This document shows positions 12,098 through 21,627 of a DNA stretch of 21,627 bases, piece by piece; the first letter of the stretch is position 1; each line of letters begins with the position of its first letter. The notes below the pieces were generated by a model that was not told the DNA's origin, ran no database searches, and was given only the letters and a program-made list of their open reading frames with translations. The stretch lies in the IMG/VR virus record IMGVR_UViG_3300017788_001924, positions 1-21,627 of that record. One strand, 5' to 3'. The position numbers and the translations under genes are program-made. This DNA is from a virus.

Positions 12098-15000
12098 ATG
12101 GCAAGAAAAGTTATTGATGTTGGTCTATCCAACAATGACGGTACTGGCGATAGTATTCGTGACTCGTTCAAAAAAGTAAATGATAATTTTCAAGAATTGT
12201 ACGGATCTCTCGGGTTAGGAGAAAGATTATCATTTAGAGGGCTAGAAGATACTCCCGGATCGTATCTAAACCAACAAGGAAAATTATTAGTTGTTAATCA
12301 AACACAGGATGGATTAGAGTTTAGGAGTCTCCTTGCAGGAACTTCTATGGCTATTGATTATGATAATGTTACCGGATCTATTACACTACGACCGTTAAAT
12401 CAAGATGTTGTAAACGATACCACTCCTCAGTTGGGCGGAAATCTTGACGCAAGATCTGGAGGTGTTAACTATAAGATTTTCAATTTACCTGCACCTAGCG
12501 GTCCCACAGATGCTGTAAACAAATCCTATGCCGATACTAAAATTTCTTTATCCGGTGTTGATGCTGTGGATCCAGAAACTGGTCTAACCAACGAAGCATT
12601 TGGTACAATGACTGGTCCGTTGGTTCTTTCAAGAAATCCAGTTACTGCAGACGACGACGATTATGATGGACTCATCGCTGCTACTAAAAGATATGTAGAT
12701 AGATCTAGTTTTTCTAGTACTACATCCTTATACGTAAATCTCGGAGGTAGCGATAATCGTACAGATCTTTCTGAAGATAAGCAAGGAAGATCTCCGGCAT
12801 ATGCGTTTAGAACATTAGAAAAAGCATTAAAAGAATGCGAAAGAATTATTGCTGAAAGCCCTTTTGAGCTTAGTGTATATAAGAAGAAATTAGTTTATAA
12901 TAACGGACTCCCCTGTACTTTAACTAAAATAGAAACAGCATTAATAGAAGATCCGTTGAATCTGGGATCGTTCATCCAAGCAGGAAGCGGAGCAGTTATT
13001 ATTCCTAGGATGCTGATAGAAAGTTTTACCCTGAGAAATCCCGGTACTGGGTATAAAGCAGGTGATGTTATACAGATAGGGTTACCATCAAATCCTGGAA
13101 CATTTACCAGCAGAGCCAGTGTCAAAGTTTTGAGAGTAAGTAATGTAAACGGTGCGATTTTAACTTACGAAATCGTCGGAAGAGGAAATTATACCGGTCT
13201 TCCCGGAGTATTAGATGTCGGATCTACTTTATCTGTACCCGTTGCCGGATCGGTAGGTGCCGGTGCAACATTTGATTTAACTTACAGCGTAGCAGAATTA
13301 TCAGTGACTGGCCAGGGATCAGGTTATGGTCCAGTGAGTATCAGAATATCAGCCGGCGGTGGCGAGGGTGCAGCGGCAACAGCGATCGTATCAAATGGTT
13401 CTATAATCGGAACGACTCTCCTTTCAGGTGGAGGTGGTTATACATCCCTACCAACAGTTCAAGTATTTTTACCTAGATTGTTTGTTTTTACCAATGGAGC
13501 CAGAACAGATTTTTCATCATCATTAGATCCGCTAGCACAAGATATAAGAGAAGGTCTTGGCATACGAGGAATAACATCAGGAGCAATAGCAGAAATTCTA
13601 TCGCACAATGCTTCCCTAGACGATACGTTATCTGGTTATCCTACTGGTACAGGTAAAAACGAATTATTTGATGTAGGTGTGTTAAGCGGTTGGTTCATCG
13701 ACGGTGAAGAACTCGAATACGGCGAATTAATTAAAACAAAACAAATAACAGTACAAGTAGAGTCTGGATCGTTCGAAGAAAACTACCCGTTGAGAGTTTC
13801 AAATAACGTTTCTATTATCGGAGAAGAATTTAGGCGAACACTGATCCGTCCTAAGCCAGGTATCAGTACTAGTCCTTACACACAGATCTTTTTTAGAAGA
13901 GATCCTATTATCGATAACATACGGGTAACAGGTCTATACGGAATTAATTTAGCAACTAATACCACTGCAGCTTTAAGTGCCAGAACCGGAACCATCACAG
14001 TTACCTTAGGTTCTCCGGGAACCAACACGAATTGGATTGGAAAAATATGGAAGTGTATTCCCACCAGAGGCGAGGGAGTAGTCACTCAAATTTTAAGTTC
14101 TACACAATTTAAAGTTAGAATACATGATGATTTAGATAGCACAGCAACTATAGCTCAAGGAGCTATATTTGTAGGAACTATTAGTAGCACAACACTAACA
14201 GTCGAGTCTGTTACCTCTGGAACTATCACCGTTGGTATGGAAATAAATGCAATCGGAGCTACTACCATACCGATCGGAATAAAAATAGAAGAACAGCTCA
14301 CCGGGGCGATCGGAGGAACAGGAACTTATAGACTTAACAAAGGTTATAAACTTCCAAACTCAACTTCTATTTTTGGATCAAACTGGCAGATTTATACTGT
14401 AAATGAATACGGATTTCATTATCTAACTGATCCTAGCAGACCTATATATCCTCTGTTAGAAAACATCGGAAGAAACGTTAATGCTGCAACTCTATTAAAA
14501 TTAAACAAATTATTCATCCAAGAAGAAGTTATTGCATATGTTAATAGAACCTATGCAGCAACAGGTTACAATGAAGAATTATGTAAAAGAGATATCGGTC
14601 TGATAATCGATGCCATAGTCTATGATCTAATATATGGAGGTTATACTCGATCAGTCGAGGCGGCCTTAAAATATTATCAAAGTGTTAGCGGATTAATCGC
14701 CATAGGACTAACCGGAACTCCAGAATCTGGATTTTTAGATATAATTTCAAATTCTCAAAAATCAGCTACATTAGGTGCTATCTCATTCGCTGCCACATTA
14801 GCTGATCAAACTGTAAGAAATAATTCTTTAGAAAAATTTAATATCAATCCAGAAGCTGTACAGATAATTAATTTTTCATTAACGAGAGAACCTCTGGCAA
14901 CTGGAATCATAGCTGCATTAATGAATACCATCTATCAAATGCTAGATGATCCGAGAAATGTCAACTTCCCTAAAGATAACAGAGAAATGGATGTATTCTT

Positions 15001-18000
15001 GTGTAACGACGCTAACATCTTACGTCAGATTACCATACAAGGACATGGCGGATTCGCGCAGGTTCTAGATCCAGAAGGTCAAATTTTAAACAAATCACCA
15101 TATTCACAGCAAGGTTCTGTATTCTCGGCAAGTAATAATAAACAAAGATTTGCAGGAGGTATGTTCATTGACGGATATACCGGTAATCAATATTTTAGAA
15201 TTAGAAGTAAAACAACATCTGGTCCAGAAGCCAATTATGTATTTGAAATTGATAAACTATACAGAAGACCACAACTTCCATGTACTTTCGTTGTACAAGG
15301 TATAGTTTATAAAGTTAACTATTTAAGAAACTTTGTTTATAGTTCGGGACCAAATGGTTCAAGTGCTACACTAGTATTGGACAGCTCAAGTCCTTATCCC
15401 GATGCGATTGCTGGAATTATTACAGGATGCACTGCAACTGGCAACGGAACTCATGCTACTATTACCTTTCCGTCAGTCCGGGGATTTGCCCCTTTTACAG
15501 TAGGAAATCAAATCGACGTCAGCGGTTTTGGTGGAGATGCTGCTGGGTATAACGGAATACATCGAGTAACTGAATGTACTACTACGTTTGTTAGATTTGT
15601 TAGTGGTGAAACTGATCCAGGTACTGGCGGCACGGTTGCAGAAAATTTTGAATTAATCACGGCTGGATACAGAAGCCTGTTAAGTAATGACTGGACACAA
15701 CTTAACGATATGGGATATGGTCTTTTTGTAACCAACGGAGGTATTTCAGAAGCAGTAGGTATGTTTACCTACTATTGCTACACCGCTTATTTTTCCTTAA
15801 ACGGGGGACAGATTCGTTCTGTGGGAGGATCTGCTGCACACGGCGTTTACGCACTAAGAGCAGAAGGATCAGATCCAAAAGAAATCCCTGATGACTGTTT
15901 TATTAGTAGAGATTTTATTCAAAGTGTAAAAACATATGCTATCGGCCAATACGGAAACGCCAGGGGTGATAATGAATTATACATCACCAATTATAATTAC
16001 GAACCGTTAGCCGACAGTCAACTAGAAGTACTACACTATAGAACCTCAACAGCTAGAGACGGTATAGCAATCACAGGAATGACCCAAAGTGGAACAAAAA
16101 CTGTATTAACTGTCGCCGGTGCTAACTCACATTTTCAATCTAAAGATCATATACAGATAACAGGTATCGTTTCATCCAGCCAATTTTCAACATTATTTAA
16201 TTACCAAAGAAATGTATCAGATTCTTTTAGCGGTGTTTTTAGAATCGATGCTGTTGACGCCACAACGATAACTATTGATTTTCCGTCAACAGGTGCTTCT
16301 GGATTTGCCGGTATTACAGTTACTGGCGGTTCTTGGACTGATGGAACAGCTACATTAACTTTTGCTAATCAGACATTCAATCCTTATGTAGTCGGTCAAA
16401 AATTCATAATCAGTGGGGTAGCACCTGCCGGGTACAATAACAGTGGGACCGCTGTAACTTTAACCGCGGTAACACCTACAAGTATTTCATATGCGCTGGC
16501 AAGTAATCCAGGAGCATGGGTCAGTGGCGGTGCATTGCCTGCAATGGTTAGAGCAACAGGCGTCAGAAGAGATTATGCTATCAATAGTATTTTCTACGGA
16601 GACGGATCTAGTGGAGGGGGGATCCCAGACCAGGTGGCTAGAGTATTTTTAGAACCAATTACTACCAATCCCGGAGAAACTGGTCTCTATGCCGCAATAG
16701 GTAATAATGATCCGGTGACTATTAGGCAATCAAGAAAACTATGGTTAGACGGAGTATCTGGAACATCGGTTGCAAAAGCATCGACAGCATTATTATTCGA
16801 TGACGACGATCCGGATTTTGACGTAAATGATGTTATCACATATTCAACAGGAGATTTGGCCAGAAGAACTGGCGGATACCAAGAAGCATTCGCTAATTTA
16901 AGAGAAAGTTACAGATACATTCAAATTACTGCTAAATTTTCACAAAGAAAGGTAGGTAATCTGTACTACGGAGCCGTAGGAAGTTCCAATATCAGTGTCA
17001 ATACCATTACTGATCAATTCGATATAGCCAAATTAGCAACTGGTAATTATTCTTTCCATTGGTATGGCGTTGAATATATCACAACAGGATATACTCCAGC
17101 GGCGGGGCCAGATGCTGCATACATTACATTAGATAAACCTCTACAACATCCTATATCCGGCTATCAAAGTGAAACGACTTTACAGGTTGGTCCAAAATAC
17201 GGAGTAACCGGATCAATCACTATAAAGATATCAACATTAAGAGCCACTGCGTTTGACTTGTTAGATATCGGTTCGGGAAGTTATGCAGATACTAATTATC
17301 CAAATAACATTTTTGGTCCATCTGTAAACGCCAACAAGCCCGATAATGAAGCTGCCGAAATAGGAAAAGGTCGTGTATTTTATACGACTATCGACCAAGA
17401 AGGAAACTTTAAGGTCGGTAAACTGTTTGGAATTAACCAATCAACCGGTGAAGCTACACTTAGTGCTAGAATTTCATTAAGTAATATTTCATCCTTACAA
17501 TTAAGTCAAGGTGTTCCAATTAACGAATTTACCGCAGATCCTAATTTTTCAAGTCCCAGCGGAACATCAGTAGCGACAGAATTGGCTACGAAATTATATA
17601 TCGATAGAAGATTAGGTCACGACGGTTCTGATAAACTAAATTCCGATCGAATAGGTCCAGGATTTATCGATACTACCGGTAAAAATTTCATGGTTGATAA
17701 TTTCAACATGAACAATGCTGGTAGAATCATCAACATGAAGAATCCAACCGCGTTAGACGATGCTGTTACATATAGATGGTTGAGTCTTCCGCATTTAAAC
17801 GGAAATAATGGTTCTGTGACTATTCCGAACTGCACAGTTTCTGGAAATGGAACCACTGCAACTGTAACCTTTGGAGGAACACCTATATTTGCTTCTGCTC
17901 CGTTTGTTGCAGGTCAGATAATAGGAATTACTGGTTTTACAAATTCCGGATTTAATACTAACAAAGCCACTGTGATAACCTGTAATACAACCACATTGAC

Positions 18001-19720
18001 CTATGCCAACACAACTAATGCATCGTCGGCTAACGGAATTATTTCTGCTGCTGCTAGAGGAAATCTCCTTGTTTATACAGGAACTAATACAACAGACATA
18101 GACGAAACAAATGTTGCCAGAGATGGTTTCACTAATGCAACTGTGATTGGTGATATCGATGTAACTCTAAATGATACATTAAGAACTATAAATTTTCAGT
18201 TAGTCGGAGAAACTATTGTTAATGCCGATATTAGTCAATCTGCCGCCATTGAACAGAAAAAATTAAATCTTTCTAATGCTGTTGCAACTACTAATTCATC
18301 ATTGTCAGTTTCGGCCACAGCCTCTGGTAATATCGTTACATTGACATATGCTAGTCAATCAGATGCAATTACTGGACTGGCTACTGTGCCCTTTGCTGCG
18401 GGAACCAGGATCGTTATCAGTGGCTTTGCTAATAATGCATTAAATGGAACTTTTGTTGTTAGATCAACGACACCAACACCATCTAATACTACATTAGGCT
18501 ATGATTGTCCTGCGTTAAACAATACTGTGATCACTACTCCAGTAACCGGCGGTACTGTTATAGCTGAAAGAGGATTGAGCACGTTTAACACGGCTAATTT
18601 TACCGTTTCTAACGGCCATGTTACGGTAAAAGATAATGGTCTACAGTTGGCTAAATTAGTCAAAGTTGCAAATAATCGAGTGATTGGATACACGGGAGGT
18701 GATGCGACTGGTAATGCCACTGAAGTAGAGTTAACAACTGTTGTATCTGCAGGGGGCGCAATACTTCTCAATCAGTACAACAATGTCGGTGTGCTTTTTG
18801 CATCAGTCGGTGGTCCTAGTACTACTCCTACTAGACCTCAGATGCGAGTATTATTTGCTAATCATAATGTTCTCGGCCCAGGTGGTACCGCCGGAGGAGT
18901 CGCCGGAGCCGATGCCGAAAATACTGTAAGAAATCTAGTAGCTCGAGATACTAACGGTGATACTGATCTTCGAAATCTCAGACTCGAGGGTAGTCTAAGA
19001 ATGAGCAGGCCGGGAGTTAGTGCTCTCGGAAATGATGCTGAATATGTCATCGCTGATCTCGCAGCAGTAACCAGCGGAAAATCAACAGTGATATATGCTC
19101 CAGGAACGGCAGGTAATAGAGGTAGTATTGTTTTATCCGTGAGCGATGCCGGCACAGTAGCAGATTATAATCTTTATAAAAATGCCCAACACAGATTTCA
19201 AGATAGAGATGGTTCATATGATAACACTCATATAATTACAAAATCTATTAGTACAAATCCAGATCTTAGTGTTTCAAACACTGCAGGACAGATCAACGGA
19301 AAATGGACATTACGTGGTACATCAAGTTTTGAAGCTACCTATGCTGACCTAGCAGAATATTATGAAGCAGATCGAGAATATGAAGTAGGTACAGTATTGG
19401 TTTTTGGCGGCGACAAAGAAGTTACAACTTCAAATGTAAAAGCTGATCATAGAGTAGCGGGTGTTGTTTCTAATACCGCAGCCTACACTATGAACCAGGC
19501 ATGTCCTGGTATTAAAACTTGCGTAGCATTACAAGGTCGTGTGCCAGTCAAGGTAGTAGGAAAGGTAAACAAAGGAGATCTAATTGTTACATCAGGTATA
19601 CCAGGTGTGGCGATGGCAGCAACCGGAGATGTCAAGGTTGGTACGTTGATAGGTAAGGCCATTGGATCTTACAATTCAGACAGGATTGGAACTGTTGAAG
19701 TCTCAGTGGGAAGAACATAA
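12098..19720 (+). CDS. Giant multi-domain virion fibre protein, 2540 aa
   Basis: A very large structural protein, probably a tail fibre or tail-associated adhesin. The N-terminus (1-40, [20 protein letters not shown] then NDNFQELY) is a module shared with the next gene and common in T4-like phage fibres. A segment at about 85-150 ends in DAVNKSYAD, a tail-fibre linker motif. Residues ~205-255 ([22 protein letters not shown]) resemble the entry to a phage beta-helix. A helical insert lies near 780-960. Between about 1110 and 2140, about five beta modules recur (ATVTF, PFxxGxxIxxxGF, T-rich, GG) near 1110, 1328, 1410, 1910 and 2071. The C-terminus (about 2405-2540) starts [12 protein letters not shown] and resembles Peptidase_G2-type self-cleaving chaperone domains. 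A late promoter and GAGG site precede the ATG. Confidence 0.88.
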   Translation: MARKVIDVGLSNNDGTGDSIRDSFKKVNDNFQELYGSLGLGERLSFRGLEDTPGSYLNQQGKLLVVNQTQDGLEFRSLLAGTSMAIDYDNVTGSITLRPLNQDVVNDTTPQLGGNLDARSGGVNYKIFNLPAPSGPTDAVNKSYADTKISLSGVDAVDPETGLTNEAFGTMTGPLVLSRNPVTADDDDYDGLIAATKRYVDRSSFSSTTSLYVNLGGSDNRTDLSEDKQGRSPAYAFRTLEKALKECERIIAESPFELSVYKKKLVYNNGLPCTLTKIETALIEDPLNLGSFIQAGSGAVIIPRMLIESFTLRNPGTGYKAGDVIQIGLPSNPGTFTSRASVKVLRVSNVNGAILTYEIVGRGNYTGLPGVLDVGSTLSVPVAGSVGAGATFDLTYSVAELSVTGQGSGYGPVSIRISAGGGEGAAATAIVSNGSIIGTTLLSGGGGYTSLPTVQVFLPRLFVFTNGARTDFSSSLDPLAQDIREGLGIRGITSGAIAEILSHNASLDDTLSGYPTGTGKNELFDVGVLSGWFIDGEELEYGELIKTKQITVQVESGSFEENYPLRVSNNVSIIGEEFRRTLIRPKPGISTSPYTQIFFRRDPIIDNIRVTGLYGINLATNTTAALSARTGTITVTLGSPGTNTNWIGKIWKCIPTRGEGVVTQILSSTQFKVRIHDDLDSTATIAQGAIFVGTISSTTLTVESVTSGTITVGMEINAIGATTIPIGIKIEEQLTGAIGGTGTYRLNKGYKLPNSTSIFGSNWQIYTVNEYGFHYLTDPSRPIYPLLENIGRNVNAATLLKLNKLFIQEEVIAYVNRTYAATGYNEELCKRDIGLIIDAIVYDLIYGGYTRSVEAALKYYQSVSGLIAIGLTGTPESGFLDIISNSQKSATLGAISFAATLADQTVRNNSLEKFNINPEAVQIINFSLTREPLATGIIAALMNTIYQMLDDPRNVNFPKDNREMDVFLCNDANILRQITIQGHGGFAQVLDPEGQILNKSPYSQQGSVFSASNNKQRFAGGMFIDGYTGNQYFRIRSKTTSGPEANYVFEIDKLYRRPQLPCTFVVQGIVYKVNYLRNFVYSSGPNGSSATLVLDSSSPYPDAIAGIITGCTATGNGTHATITFPSVRGFAPFTVGNQIDVSGFGGDAAGYNGIHRVTECTTTFVRFVSGETDPGTGGTVAENFELITAGYRSLLSNDWTQLNDMGYGLFVTNGGISEAVGMFTYYCYTAYFSLNGGQIRSVGGSAAHGVYALRAEGSDPKEIPDDCFISRDFIQSVKTYAIGQYGNARGDNELYITNYNYEPLADSQLEVLHYRTSTARDGIAITGMTQSGTKTVLTVAGANSHFQSKDHIQITGIVSSSQFSTLFNYQRNVSDSFSGVFRIDAVDATTITIDFPSTGASGFAGITVTGGSWTDGTATLTFANQTFNPYVVGQKFIISGVAPAGYNNSGTAVTLTAVTPTSISYALASNPGAWVSGGALPAMVRATGVRRDYAINSIFYGDGSSGGGIPDQVARVFLEPITTNPGETGLYAAIGNNDPVTIRQSRKLWLDGVSGTSVAKASTALLFDDDDPDFDVNDVITYSTGDLARRTGGYQEAFANLRESYRYIQITAKFSQRKVGNLYYGAVGSSNISVNTITDQFDIAKLATGNYSFHWYGVEYITTGYTPAAGPDAAYITLDKPLQHPISGYQSETTLQVGPKYGVTGSITIKISTLRATAFDLLDIGSGSYADTNYPNNIFGPSVNANKPDNEAAEIGKGRVFYTTIDQEGNFKVGKLFGINQSTGEATLSARISLSNISSLQLSQGVPINEFTADPNFSSPSGTSVATELATKLYIDRRLGHDGSDKLNSDRIGPGFIDTTGKNFMVDNFNMNNAGRIINMKNPTALDDAVTYRWLSLPHLNGNNGSVTIPNCTVSGNGTTATVTFGGTPIFASAPFVAGQIIGITGFTNSGFNTNKATVITCNTTTLTYANTTNASSANGIISAAARGNLLVYTGTNTTDIDETNVARDGFTNATVIGDIDVTLNDTLRTINFQLVGETIVNADISQSAAIEQKKLNLSNAVATTNSSLSVSATASGNIVTLTYASQSDAITGLATVPFAAGTRIVISGFANNALNGTFVVRSTTPTPSNTTLGYDCPALNNTVITTPVTGGTVIAERGLSTFNTANFTVSNGHVTVKDNGLQLAKLVKVANNRVIGYTGGDATGNATEVELTTVVSAGGAILLNQYNNVGVLFASVGGPSTTPTRPQMRVLFANHNVLGPGGTAGGVAGADAENTVRNLVARDTNGDTDLRNLRLEGSLRMSRPGVSALGNDAEYVIADLAAVTSGKSTVIYAPGTAGNRGSIVLSVSDAGTVADYNLYKNAQHRFQDRDGSYDNTHIITKSISTNPDLSVSNTAGQINGKWTLRGTSSFEATYADLAEYYEADREYEVGTVLVFGGDKEVTTSNVKADHRVAGVVSNTAAYTMNQACPGIKTCVALQGRVPVKVVGKVNKGDLIVTSGIPGVAMAATGDVKVGTLIGKAIGSYNSDRIGTVEVSVGRT

Positions 19721-21627
19721 TGGCTAAGAAAACTATAAACATAAATCAACCGCAGGATTTTATTAACATTGGTTCTGCACCTAACAGCAAAGACGGAGAC
19801 AGCCTACGGGCAACATTTGCGAGATTAAACGATGCTATAGATAATATTGATTCTAATTTTTCAGAATTATATACTGCGGTTGGTCAACCAGTTGATGGCA
19901 ATCTTAAAACTGATATTGTTGGTAGTGTGTTTGCTGATGACAGCAGTGTAATTGTTGACAGCATTGATTCAAAAGTAACTGCTGATACAGTCACTGGTGG
20001 TGCTATTAGAATAACTGGTAGCACTATCGATACCGTTGACAGCAGTTCAATCGTGATAGATCAAGCGGTATCATTGACTAGTGATGTGACAGTAGGTGGA
20101 GATATTTTACCTGTAACTAATCTAGGTGGAAATCTTGGCAGCGAATCGAGACGATTTAGAGACTTATATCTAAGCGGTAACACCATTAACCTAGGTGGTA
20201 TCGAACTCAGTAACATCGGCGGGTCATTGACTACCAGTGCTCCTATAGTATCAACTGGAACGATCTCAGCACCTACTGGCAGCATAGAAACTATCTCTGT
20301 GACCGAAGGTGGTAGCGGCTATAGTTCCGAACCATTGGTTACTGTCAGTGCTCCTGACACAGGCGTAACTGCTACAGCGACCGCTACTGTTTCATCGGGT
20401 TCTGTGATTAGCATTAGTGTTACAAATCCAGGTAGTGGTTATACTTCTACTCCGTCTGTGACTGTGGCCGCCCCGGAACCAACACCGAACAAAGTTACTG
20501 TGAGTCTTTCAGCAGCCAGTGGTAACAACTGGGGGTCGGGCGGTGACGAAATCACAACAGGTGTCTACGCCTATCAAGTTTGGATTGTGTTAACAGATAG
20601 ACCATTAACATTAGTTGAAGCTCCTGCAGCAGAAAATAATTTTCTAGGAGTTTGGCAAACACAACTTGGAAGTCCTTATATTCCGTTATCCTATGGAAAT
20701 ATCTTTACTTCATTAGAAAGTTGGACAGGATTAAGCGGATCACCGTATGTTGGTAATATAGAATTCATCGACGGAATAGGTTATCCAAAATATCTAATAG
20801 GATCTGCAATTTCTAACAGTGAAGGGGCGATCTCTTCTATCACTAGTTTCACAGATGAAGAACTATATTTTAACTGGGCAGATGTTAATGTCGTCTCAGA
20901 CGAATCTATAGTGGTAAGAGTTGGCAGGGCTAACCAGTTTTTTGTAGGCGACAATGCTCCTGACCCAGATCTTTATGATCCTCTACCTGCTAGCATTTAT
21001 TGGGATTCTTGGTTCAGCCCCACGGTCACTGATTACAACTCTCCGCAACCGACAGTCTCGGTTACATTTACTGCTGCTGCAATATCGCAAGGGAAAAATA
21101 CACTAGATTCTTTATCTGTAGATTTTCCTACAGTTTCAGCAAACGTAGATCCAGATTTTAATTTTGATCAAACAGTATCTATCATAGATAAAAATAGTTT
21201 AAACAATACTATAATCTTTCAGTTACAACCTAGAGATGACGACAACTACTCGGTAGAGACTAATTACGTTGTTCCGGTATATACTGTACAGCCAAATACC
21301 ATAACCACAACATTTGTAGCAGGCAGCGAGGGAGTACAGGCAACAGCCTCGGCTGTTCTAGAATTAGTGAATGTGACTAGAGCTCCTAGTTATAACGATA
21401 TCCAAGATTTACCCACTATCCCCGCAGATGTTTCAGACTTAACTGACACTGAAGGATTATTAGGAGGTGGTGGTGCTCAAGGACCACAAGGAGATCCAGG
21501 TCCACAGGGCGATCCAGGAGATCCAGGACCACAGGGAGATCCAGGACCACAGGGAGATCCAGGACCACAGGGAGATCCAGGACCACAAGGAGATCCAGGA
21601 CCACAAGGAGATCCAGGTCCACAGGGA
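19720..21627 (+). CDS. Fibre-like protein with collagen-like repeats, partial (636 codons)
   Basis: The reading frame opens at the ATG overlapping the previous stop (TAATG) and stays open to the window edge, so the gene is cut off at its 3' end. The N-terminus ([20 protein letters not shown], then NFSELY) is the same module that starts the 2540-aa neighbour. Residues ~130-155 contain [15 protein letters not shown], a common phage fibre motif. Two GSGYxSxPxVTV beta modules follow at about 195-250, like those near the N-terminal third of the neighbour. Next is a longer globular region (about 265-565) with several Trp. From about residue 582 a Gly-rich linker leads into Gly-Pro-Gln-Gly-Asp-Pro repeats typical of phage collagen-like stalks, which trimerise. 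A receptor-binding tip or chaperone domain may lie beyond the edge. Coupled translation with the upstream fibre is likely. Confidence 0.85.
   Translation, partial: MAKKTININQPQDFINIGSAPNSKDGDSLRATFARLNDAIDNIDSNFSELYTAVGQPVDGNLKTDIVGSVFADDSSVIVDSIDSKVTADTVTGGAIRITGSTIDTVDSSSIVIDQAVSLTSDVTVGGDILPVTNLGGNLGSESRRFRDLYLSGNTINLGGIELSNIGGSLTTSAPIVSTGTISAPTGSIETISVTEGGSGYSSEPLVTVSAPDTGVTATATATVSSGSVISISVTNPGSGYTSTPSVTVAAPEPTPNKVTVSLSAASGNNWGSGGDEITTGVYAYQVWIVLTDRPLTLVEAPAAENNFLGVWQTQLGSPYIPLSYGNIFTSLESWTGLSGSPYVGNIEFIDGIGYPKYLIGSAISNSEGAISSITSFTDEELYFNWADVNVVSDESIVVRVGRANQFFVGDNAPDPDLYDPLPASIYWDSWFSPTVTDYNSPQPTVSVTFTAAAISQGKNTLDSLSVDFPTVSANVDPDFNFDQTVSIIDKNSLNNTIIFQLQPRDDDNYSVETNYVVPVYTVQPNTITTTFVAGSEGVQATASAVLELVNVTRAPSYNDIQDLPTIPADVSDLTDTEGLLGGGGAQGPQGDPGPQGDPGDPGPQGDPGPQGDPGPQGDPGPQGDPGPQGDPGPQG
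21481..21627 (+). repeat. 18-bp tandem repeats encoding a collagen-like stalk
   Basis: From 21523 an 18-base unit (CCAGGACCACAGGGAGAT with G/A and A/T third-position changes) repeats at least five times to the window edge, preceded by less regular units from 21481. Each unit encodes Pro-Gly-Pro-Gln-Gly-Asp, that is, two Gly-X-Y triplets. The near-identity of units suggests recent expansion and a length that can vary by slippage or recombination. The array is incomplete here. Confidence 0.9.

Noticed and set aside
12027-12104. N-terminal extension of the zinc-ribbon protein
   Set aside because: It would read through the divergent promoter region and the start of the giant fibre gene; the ATG at 12026 fits better.
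21481-21627. Repeats as a CRISPR array
   Set aside because: Units are contiguous, in frame and encode Gly-X-Y triplets; there are no spacers.
1-21627. Insertion sequences, integrase or attachment sites
   Set aside because: No transposase, recombinase or terminal inverted repeats were seen on either strand.

Overview
The window looks like part of a T4-like (myovirus-type) phage genome from an aquatic habitat. It is AT-rich, nearly gap-free and dense with genes that abut or overlap by a few bases. Much of it encodes very long, repetitive tail-fibre-like proteins. Several short intergenic sites match the T4 late-promoter core (ATAAATA), and two match the bacterial sigma-70 consensus exactly (TTGACA, 17 nt, TATAAT). 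No integrase, transposase, rRNA, tRNA or CRISPR array is visible. The host is inferred to be a proteobacterium, because the auxiliary genes (IscU with an intact LPPVK motif, IscA, DUF1289) are typical of that group. Nothing in the window names the phage or the host.

Layout. (1) 1-1974: three uncharacterised plus-strand genes, the third behind a perfect sigma-70-type promoter. (2) 2023-7290: a structural block with a 988-aa repetitive fibre protein, a 90-aa protein and two tandem paralogous fibre-like proteins. (3) 7290-9438: a sugar-transferase-like Rossmann protein, a QueD/PTPS-family protein, a one-helix membrane protein and a DxD glycosyltransferase, almost all overlapping. (4) 9457-10479: a UV damage endonuclease with its own perfect sigma-70-type promoter, ending at a bidirectional terminator shared with a convergent small membrane EF-hand protein. 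(5) 10901-11742: an iron-sulfur cassette of IscU, a hidden 58-aa DUF1289 protein overlapping both neighbours, and an A-type carrier (IscA). (6) 11739-12026, minus strand: a zinc-ribbon protein whose coding DNA carries, in antisense, the terminator of the iron-sulfur operon. (7) 12098 to the window end: a 2540-aa structural protein with a Peptidase_G2-like C-terminus, and the first 636 codons of another fibre-like protein that enters a collagen-like Gly-Pro-Gln-Gly-Asp-Pro array and runs off the edge.

How the parts fit. The fibre block probably builds the adsorption apparatus. The two glycosyltransferase-like genes inside it could decorate fibres or host surface sugars (inference). The middle island is metabolic and repair cargo: UV lesion incision, pterin/7-deazaguanine-type chemistry and Fe-S cluster assembly. 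No cysteine desulfurase or HscA/HscB is present, so the Isc proteins would have to plug into the host machinery.

The most notable observations are the iscU-DUF1289-iscA overlap cassette, a ribosome-site-masking hairpin that overlaps a late promoter just before the 988-aa fibre gene, predicted leaderless starts, and the antisense-embedded terminator. No gap between genes exceeds about 90 bases.
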